Positions 22,321 to 27,282 of a stretch of DNA of 27,282 bases are shown piece after piece. Made by a program: the position numbers and the translations under genes. The notes under the pieces are model-generated. The model did not search any database. It saw only the letters and a list, made by a program, of their open reading frames with translations, and was not told the origin of the DNA. This DNA comes from Euryarchaeota archaeon UBA170. Lineage in GTDB: Archaea; Thermoplasmatota; Poseidoniia; Poseidoniales; Thalassarchaeaceae. How positions within the stretch are numbered: the stretch's first letter is position 1; each line of letters begins with the position of its first letter. The stretch covers positions 1 through 27,282 of the forward strand of contig DALF01000005.1 of NCBI GenBank assembly GCA_002499345.1. Reading direction: 5' to 3'.

Positions 22321-23427
22321 ATGAGTGGGGATCAGTCACTAAAGAATAGGCTGACTCTGTCTCTTCTAGTTCTGTTGCAAGTCACGCTAATACCTATTTT
22401 CGGATTCTCTACCAGGTACCTTTTTGAAATCGATAGCAAAGGTTTCTCGGTCACGGTAAAGACGAATCTTATCGAATGGATAGTGGTTTCAGGAATATTG
22501 TATGGCCTTTTCTCACTCTTTCTAGCAATGGCTCTGGGTGGCTTCAGACCTTATTTTGTGATAAAAAGAGGAGGTTTGGCTTCTTTCCTAGGCCTCAGAA
22601 CCAGGAGTGGGGATCCCGAGCTGGTCGATAGGTCGAGGCTGTCAGTCAGTTCTAGTCCATACGGGAAAATGGCGAGATTGGTGGACAAGAGAGTAAGTAG
22701 GGACGGATATGATTTGATTGCCGTACATGGGGGTCTGCAATTGATTGCTGTGCCCCTGCAGATCCTATTGATTGCCGTTCCACTAGCTATAATCGAAGGA
22801 TTTCCAAGCTCCCTAATCAAACCAGGCACAGCTTTCGAACTTGGCATGGCTGGATATCTGGCTTCATTGTGGTTGGCAATGAAGATACAACCACTTATTT
22901 CCAATCATTTGGTAGGTTTCGCTTCTGTGCTGAGGACAGTAATATGGAGGTTCTCAATTTTTTCTTGGGTCCTCCCAATTGTCATATTCTGGTATGCGGC
23001 TAGAATGCTACTAGAGGCCTCATTGGGCTGGCTAGAACTGGACTATGCCGATTGGAATGATTTGCAGATTGATGCCATGGTTCTGAACTTAATCTCGCCT
23101 GATGCAGAAATACCAAAAAGTGCCGTGATAGATTTCCTGATAGCCATCTCAGTTCTTCCCTTGGCCACATTTACCTCGATTTCAGTGCTTGGTGGCTCTA
23201 ATGGGGTGCCGGATTGGATGCTTGAACCAGAAGATCGTTTAGAAAATCTACAGATGGATTCACTGGAAGCACCTAAGTCTGAGGAAGGTGACGCTATTAT
23301 CCCATCTCAAATAGACGAGGAGATATTTTCCACCCCTGATAACGGTCATGATGATTCGGAGGGGATAGCCCAAGGGGGAATGATAGATTTACCATTCGAA
23401 TTATTCGGGAGCGATAGGGAAGACTAG
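22321..23427 (+). CDS. Unrecognised six-helix membrane protein
   Basis: 368 residues, no family recognised. Six hydrophobic helices are visible: about 12-30 (LTLSLLVLLQVTLIPIFGF), 49-72 (EWIVVSGILYGLFSLFLAMA), 139-161 (LQLIAVPLQILLIAVPLAII), 173-190, 207-228 (WRFSIFSWVLPIVIFWYAAR) and 264-286 (VIDFLIAISVLPLATFTSIS). A polar loop of about 65 residues after helix 2 is basic (RTRSGDPELVDRSRLSVSSS). The C-terminal 80 residues are acidic and polar (DEEIFSTPDNGHDDSEG). No transporter signature or catalytic residue stands out. The start ATG is at 22321 with no clear Shine-Dalgarno, consistent with leaderless translation. It overlaps by 27 bases, convergently, the small ORF at 23401-23637. Confidence 0.7.
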   Translation: MSGDQSLKNRLTLSLLVLLQVTLIPIFGFSTRYLFEIDSKGFSVTVKTNLIEWIVVSGILYGLFSLFLAMALGGFRPYFVIKRGGLASFLGLRTRSGDPELVDRSRLSVSSSPYGKMARLVDKRVSRDGYDLIAVHGGLQLIAVPLQILLIAVPLAIIEGFPSSLIKPGTAFELGMAGYLASLWLAMKIQPLISNHLVGFASVLRTVIWRFSIFSWVLPIVIFWYAARMLLEASLGWLELDYADWNDLQIDAMVLNLISPDAEIPKSAVIDFLIAISVLPLATFTSISVLGGSNGVPDWMLEPEDRLENLQMDSLEAPKSEEGDAIIPSQIDEEIFSTPDNGHDDSEGIAQGGMIDLPFELFGSDRED

Positions 23428-23637
23428 GTCAGAGGTCTGGTTTAGAAGGTACCAACCTGATCCGATGACCATTCCGAACATTATTGGATTTGGACCGGAC
23501 CCCAATAACTGAGAACTAGCAAAAATTAGAATTAAGAGGCAGAGGGATATTTCAGCCATAACCCCTCTAGATGTAAAAAGGGTAGGGATATACCAAGATA
23601 TGATAACGGAAAACAGAAGGGTGGCTAATGAAATCAA
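23401..23637 (-). CDS. Small hydrophobic ORF downstream of the aminotransferase
   Basis: 78 residues from a TTG at 23637, nine bases after the aminotransferase stop, with a weak GAGG. Three hydrophobic helices are predicted by eye: 1-21, 24-45 (GVMAEISLCLLILIFASSQL) and 49-68 (PNPIMFGMVIGSGWYLLN). The ORF fills the gap between the aminotransferase and the convergent membrane-protein gene. No family was recognised. A non-ATG start, short length and overlap with the convergent gene leave it uncertain; it may be a real small membrane protein translationally coupled to the aminotransferase. Confidence 0.45.
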   Translation of the reverse strand: MISLATLLFSVIISWYIPTLFTSRGVMAEISLCLLILIFASSQLLGSGPNPIMFGMVIGSGWYLLNQTSDLVFPIAPE

Positions 23638-23646
23638 GTTGAGCCC

Positions 23647-24798
23647 TCAGAAATCCCCACGTAGGCCTGCCAAGATTTTCTCTACCCTATCCATGCCTCT
23701 GGATATGTCCTCCCTAGAGATGGTGTATGCGAATCTAAGGTGACCCTCTCCCGCTGATCCGAAAGCCGTACCCGGCGAACAAAGAACTCCTCCTTCAAGT
23801 AAGGCCATAGCGACTTCTTCACTCGACATCCCAGGAACATCGACCCTAGGAAAAACATAGAAGGCTCCAGTCGGGATATTACAGGATACTCCTGGAATTG
23901 CATTCAACCTCTCACAAATTAGGTCTCTTCTCTCCTTGAATTCCTTGCACATTGACTCGGGATACTCTGGGGCCTTCTCCAAGGCCTCGAGAACCGCATG
24001 TTGCATGGCATCATTACTACATGCGGTGACATAATACTGCATTTTCGTCAATTGTGACATGGCTTCTTTGTCTGGTGACAAAAGATAACCTATCCTCCAT
24101 CCAGTCATTGCGAAAGTCTTGGAGAATGATTGGACCATAATCACCTTGTCGTAGCCAGCCCCGATAAAAGAGACGTGTGGGGCATCGTAAACAATCCTGT
24201 CATAGACCTCGTCAGTAATTATCCAAAGGTCGTGCTTGACTGCAAACGCAACTAGCTCGTCTCTTTGCTCGGGATTGACGTTGCCCCCCGTTGGATTGCT
24301 GGGGAAGTTGTAAAGAATGGCTACTGTGGAGTCATCAACCCTCTTCTCCAAGTCGTCAATAGTTGGGACAAAGCCATTCTCGAATTTACAGGGGTAAAAA
24401 TTTGGAGAGCCCCCGCATATCTCCACATCTGGCGGGTAGAGTGGGAAATATGGTTCGGGGATCAGCACATTATCCCCTGGATTGACCAACGCGAGGAATA
24501 TGTCCAGAAGTCCGTTGGTCCCACTCATTGTGATGCAGATATTTGATTCGTCAAGTCCCGGCACTAGATGGTGCCAAAGTGATGCTATCTTTGCCCTCAG
24601 ATCCGGATGTCCAGCAGTAGTGGTATACTTGTTCCTACCGTCCCTCATGGCCTTATCAAAGGCCTCTATCGCGAGTTGTGGTGGCTGGAAGTCTGGCTCT
24701 CCTAATCCGAACTGGATTGTGTCGTCTCCTGCCATGTCAAACATGCGCCTTACCCCGGTTGGCCGAATGCTGTTCGCCCGGTCAGAGAAGCGCACCAT
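23647..24798 (-). CDS. Class I/II pyridoxal-phosphate aminotransferase
   Basis: 383-residue fold-type I aminotransferase of the aspartate/aromatic (AspC-like) group, cytoplasmic, transferring amino groups between an amino acid and 2-oxoglutarate. The PLP lysine is K227 in QSFSKTFAMTGWRIGY. Other cofactor residues are N168 in NFPSNPTGG and D196 and Y199 in TDEVYD. The N-terminus ends in IQFGLGEPDFQPP, and the carboxylate-binding Arg is in GHLRFAYT near residue 360. Substrate choice cannot be read from the sequence. The ATG at 24798 has only a weak Shine-Dalgarno (AAGGGC). It is 51 bases downstream of the protease gene on the same strand. Confidence 0.93.
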   Translation of the reverse strand: MVRFSDRANSIRPTGVRRMFDMAGDDTIQFGLGEPDFQPPQLAIEAFDKAMRDGRNKYTTTAGHPDLRAKIASLWHHLVPGLDESNICITMSGTNGLLDIFLALVNPGDNVLIPEPYFPLYPPDVEICGGSPNFYPCKFENGFVPTIDDLEKRVDDSTVAILYNFPSNPTGGNVNPEQRDELVAFAVKHDLWIITDEVYDRIVYDAPHVSFIGAGYDKVIMVQSFSKTFAMTGWRIGYLLSPDKEAMSQLTKMQYYVTACSNDAMQHAVLEALEKAPEYPESMCKEFKERRDLICERLNAIPGVSCNIPTGAFYVFPRVDVPGMSSEEVAMALLEGGVLCSPGTAFGSAGEGHLRFAYTISREDISRGMDRVEKILAGLRGDF

Positions 24799-24849
24799 GT
24801 GCCCTTGAGAGGCGGCCTAGGTTTTGAAGAAGGCGGAAGTATGCCCTCC

Positions 24850-27006
24850 TTATTTCTCGGATGTAGGGTCAATTATCTCGGCATCGATTATGTCGAGATT
24901 AGTCTCATTACTGGCTTTACTAAGTAAATTCTTCACGATTCCTGCGGCCGCCAGAGGGGAAATGGAGCGAGTTATGACTATGGATGATGCCCAACCTAAC
25001 GAAACTAGGACTACGGCGCCTATCATTACAGGAGATATTGGCAGGGAATTGGATGAGGACCCGGTTGTATTGAATGTATAGAACACGGGGAGGGAGTGCG
25101 ATTGTCCCGAGACGGCGTGAACCTCCACAGTATGCTCGCCTGCTGACATTCTCTTGGCATCTAGTATCACGTGCCAATTAAAGGGAGTTAGTGCTCCGAT
25201 TTCCGAAGGCGTTTCTGAGTATGTTGCCTCTGACCATTGACCCTCGTCAATTCTAAACTCTACCCTGTCGATGGCCCCTTCTTGACCCCATGCATGACCA
25301 GTTACATTCAGAAGTCCGCCATTATCAGCTGGCAGTGTGGCGTTGAGTAGATGATTTTGGAGTGTTTCCTGAATTAACTGGGTCTGTCCGCTTTCTCTGA
25401 GGAAAATCGCCAGTTCAACGGCCGCCAATGCATCTACCATCCCATAGCCAAACTCGCGATTCCAATATGGGTCTATTCCTATTTCACTGGGGTCGCCGCG
25501 GCGTTCGGATGTGTGCTTGAGAATCTCCTTTATCTGAAGGGGTGTTAGATTCTCATTGGCCTCCCAGATGAGTGCCACTATTCCCGTTACGGCAGGGGCC
25601 GCATATGATGTGCCACTGCCCCTTCCAGTATACGTATTGTCAGAGGCGTCCCCCCCGACGAAATTATTGCACCCGCCACTTGAGACGCATCCCTCTGCTT
25701 GAACGATATTTGTCCCGGGTGCGCTAATCTCTGGAATTAGCTCATTCAGTGGATTTTGATCACCATTATCTTTTCTTGGGCCTCTTGAGGAATAGCTGGC
25801 TATAGTGTCATCATCTCTATCTACGGTGTTCTGATCGTCAGTAGAGGCGACTGTGATTGAGAGGGACGATGCGCTCATTCCTGAAAGTCCATCATTATTT
25901 TCGCCGTCATTTCCGGCGGCATTTGATACAGCGACTCCTAGCTCCATGGCCTCATCCAGAATCCTGCTATGCATGTCCGTACCGTCTGAACCGCCATCTT
26001 CGTGACTGGTAATTCCCCATGAAAGGGAGATGATATCTATACCGTGATTTTCCTCGGCTACTCCCGGCCACGCGTCGTCTCTATGATCTACTATCCATTG
26101 TAGGCCATTCATAGCTGATTCATAGAACTCCTGCTCTAATGCATAATTCTCAAATGGCCCAGCGCCTACATCCGTCCCTATCCTGACGTCAACAAGCATC
26201 GAGTCTGGCGCGGAGCCGTAGTAATCTGTCTGGGCTCCATCGGCGTCTATTCCGCTCGCGCTAGCCATCCCCATGCAAGCGGTACCGTGTTGATTGCCAT
26301 CGTCTGGATCAAAAGATCCGTCGTCTTGTCTGCCTCCGGCCAAGATACATTGTGGATCGGAGTGCACGAAACATACAGCGTCATACCCAGCTACGAATTT
26401 CCCACTTAGGCCGGGATGTTCATTGTCTACTCCTGTATCCACCATAGCAATATTCATGCCATTGCCAGTCACTCCCAAATCCCATGCCCCCACAGGATAC
26501 TCAGTTGAGTTTCTTGCTTTTACTGATGGCGTTTGAATGTCCCCGTAGAATTCCAGAGTGCCATATCTCTCCACCATTATGACACCTTCTATTTCTACCA
26601 AATCCCAGATTTGAGAAGCATTGACATCTCCCAGTAGCAGAGCGTTGACGATAGGTAGCTCAACATTCACGCCATAACCCAGTGAGGAAAGGTGGTCGAT
26701 GTCACTTTGCAAAATAGATCTCGAGTACGAGAGACCGATATTTACACTGCCTTCTGCCGATTGTAATGAGTCATGTATCCCATTTCTGTCTCTGTCTAAA
26801 GCTGTGTGAGACCACCAATCAATATCTACGTCCCACCAAACTGGAGCTTGTTGGGGGGCACTGTCCACGTGTCCTGCCTCAATTTTCTGAAAGTCATTAA
26901 ATCTGCTTGTAACTATCCCTTCATCCATCCCAGGAGCTGCGATACTGCCAGCCAGAGGCACCATCAGAATAATGACCAGGAAAACTGCGATAGAATGACG
27001 GCTCAT
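24850..27006 (-). CDS. Secreted subtilisin-like serine protease (S8), membrane-anchored
   Basis: 718-residue subtilase. A signal peptide is visible (IAVFLVIILMVPLAGSIAAP). A propeptide (about 85-155) precedes the catalytic domain. The triad is Asp190 (AMVDTGVDNEHPG), His240 (NQHGTACMGMASA) and Ser467 (GSGTSYAAPAVTG), with oxyanion-hole Asn366 in SNAAGND. DRDRNGIHDS at 71-80 is a calcium-binding-like loop. After about residue 560 comes an Ig-like beta domain (VTGHAWGQEGAIDRVEFRID, AGEHTVEVHAVSG). A membrane helix lies at about 660-685 (PVMIGAVVLVSLGWASSIVI), with a short cytoplasmic tail. It is probably involved in extracellular protein digestion. The ATG at 27006 has no clear Shine-Dalgarno; a 78-base spacer without recognisable elements separates it from tRNA-Trp. 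Confidence 0.95.
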   Translation of the reverse strand: MSRHSIAVFLVIILMVPLAGSIAAPGMDEGIVTSRFNDFQKIEAGHVDSAPQQAPVWWDVDIDWWSHTALDRDRNGIHDSLQSAEGSVNIGLSYSRSILQSDIDHLSSLGYGVNVELPIVNALLLGDVNASQIWDLVEIEGVIMVERYGTLEFYGDIQTPSVKARNSTEYPVGAWDLGVTGNGMNIAMVDTGVDNEHPGLSGKFVAGYDAVCFVHSDPQCILAGGRQDDGSFDPDDGNQHGTACMGMASASGIDADGAQTDYYGSAPDSMLVDVRIGTDVGAGPFENYALEQEFYESAMNGLQWIVDHRDDAWPGVAEENHGIDIISLSWGITSHEDGGSDGTDMHSRILDEAMELGVAVSNAAGNDGENNDGLSGMSASSLSITVASTDDQNTVDRDDDTIASYSSRGPRKDNGDQNPLNELIPEISAPGTNIVQAEGCVSSGGCNNFVGGDASDNTYTGRGSGTSYAAPAVTGIVALIWEANENLTPLQIKEILKHTSERRGDPSEIGIDPYWNREFGYGMVDALAAVELAIFLRESGQTQLIQETLQNHLLNATLPADNGGLLNVTGHAWGQEGAIDRVEFRIDEGQWSEATYSETPSEIGALTPFNWHVILDAKRMSAGEHTVEVHAVSGQSHSLPVFYTFNTTGSSSNSLPISPVMIGAVVLVSLGWASSIVITRSISPLAAAGIVKNLLSKASNETNLDIIDAEIIDPTSEK

Positions 27007-27084
27007 CTAACTCGGCGGGACGGCTTTCACCCATCAAGTAAGCGCCTCTTGGATTCGGTTCAAATCGAAGATTGAGGGGTTAGA

Positions 27085-27273
27085 TGGTGGGGGCACTGGG
27101 ATTTGAACCCAGATCAGCGGGTGTCTCCCACTTTAGCGTGCACCCGGCAAGCGCACGCTCTCGGGTTGCGACGGGTCGGTGCTCCAGTTGGTCATCAGAT
27201 CCATCAGATACCCACTCGTCGTCATTCCCGTGCAACTGGAGCCCGCGGTACTACCAGGTTATACTATACCCCC
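27085..27273 (-). tRNA. trnW: tRNA-Trp(CCA) with intron
   Basis: The folded gene is complete. Acceptor stem GGGGGTA pairs with TGCCCCC; discriminator A and CCA are encoded (27085-27088). D stem GTAT/GTAC, anticodon stem GCGGG/CCCGC, anticodon CCA in loop CTCCAGA, T arm CTGGG-TTCAAAT-CCCAG. Exon 1 is 27236-27273 and exon 2 is 27085-27122, 76 nt in all. The 113-nt intron (27123-27235) interrupts position 37/38. The anticodon nucleotides CTCC pair with GGAG at the intron's 3' end, leaving 3-nt bulges AG^T and AC^A, a bulge-helix-bulge for the archaeal splicing endonuclease. The promoter lies beyond the window end. Confidence 0.97.
27123..27235 (-). ncRNA. tRNA-Trp intron carrying a box C/D 2'-O-methylation guide RNA
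   Basis: On the minus strand the intron contains box C ATGACGA (27219-27225), D' CTGA (27204-27207), C' TGATGA (27192-27197) and D CCGA (27176-27179). The terminal stem ACGGG (27227-27231) with CCCGT (27171-27175) closes the ends. Between C' and D, CAACTGGAGC (27181-27190) is perfectly complementary to the anticodon region GCTCCAGTTG, and the base five before D pairs with C34. In Haloferax the tRNA-Trp intron guides methylation of C34 and U39. Here the other guide could pair with A38-U44 and would aim at C39/C40; this is less certain. A further hairpin AGCGTGC/GCACGCT lies at 27135-27159. Confidence 0.88.
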
Positions 27274-27282
27274 GTAGGAGTA

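Noticed and set aside
24824..25081. Plus-strand ORF opposite the protease tail
   Set aside because: It is the antisense shadow of the protease membrane-anchor region.
1..27282. CRISPR arrays, insertion sequences, rRNA, phage or defence genes
   Set aside because: I looked for direct repeats, terminal inverted repeats with transposase-like ORFs and known signatures, and saw none.

Overview
The window is archaeal DNA from a euryarchaeon, most likely Marine Group II / Candidatus Poseidoniales (Thermoplasmatota). The evidence is the archaeal S10-spc ribosomal gene order with the archaeal/eukaryotic-only genes L19e, L32e, S4e, aIF1 and Rpp29, a group II chaperonin (thermosome), a tRNA-Trp gene with a bulge-helix-bulge intron, and Shine-Dalgarno sites of the GGAGGTGA type. 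The lineage assignment is inference from overall gene style; the archaeal assignment is firm.

Region 1 (1-12343, minus strand) is one long, tightly packed ribosomal protein operon read from right to left: L3, L4, L23, L2, S19, L22, S3, L29, aIF1 (SUI1), Rpp29, S17, L14, L24, S4e, L5, S14, S8, L6, L32e, L19e, L18, S5, L30 and L15 (cut by the window edge). Genes overlap by 1-4 bases or are a few bases apart. L4 and L30 begin with TTG. aIF1 appears to begin with ATA. L32e carries an N-terminal SAP domain plus an acidic linker. The operon is preceded by a structured, probably transcribed leader (about 12344-12505) and a TATA-like element.

Region 2 (12619-14358, plus strand) is a Hef/FANCM-type SF2 helicase without the ERCC4 nuclease half, divergent from L3. 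It ends in a possible PCNA-interacting peptide.

Region 3 (14364-18598, minus strand) holds a thermosome subunit followed by an unusual overlapping gene pair. One gene is a flavodoxin fused to an SdhB-like protein in which every iron-sulfur ligand is gone. The other is an HdrB/SdhE-like (CCG-domain) protein that has lost most of its cluster cysteines. Together they look like a thiol:fumarate reductase/SdhB-SdhE module rebuilt around FMN. This is the best candidate in the window for an undescribed system.

Region 4 (18682-27006) holds envelope and metabolic genes: a 1159-residue anchored surface protein, a divergent six-helix membrane protein, a small membrane ORF, a class I aminotransferase and a secreted, membrane-anchored subtilisin-like protease.

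Region 5 (27085-27273, minus strand) is tRNA-Trp(CCA) with a 113-nt intron. The intron folds as a box C/D guide RNA whose D guide is placed exactly to methylate C34 of its own precursor, as known from Haloferax.

No insertion sequence, CRISPR array, rRNA or phage-like gene was seen.
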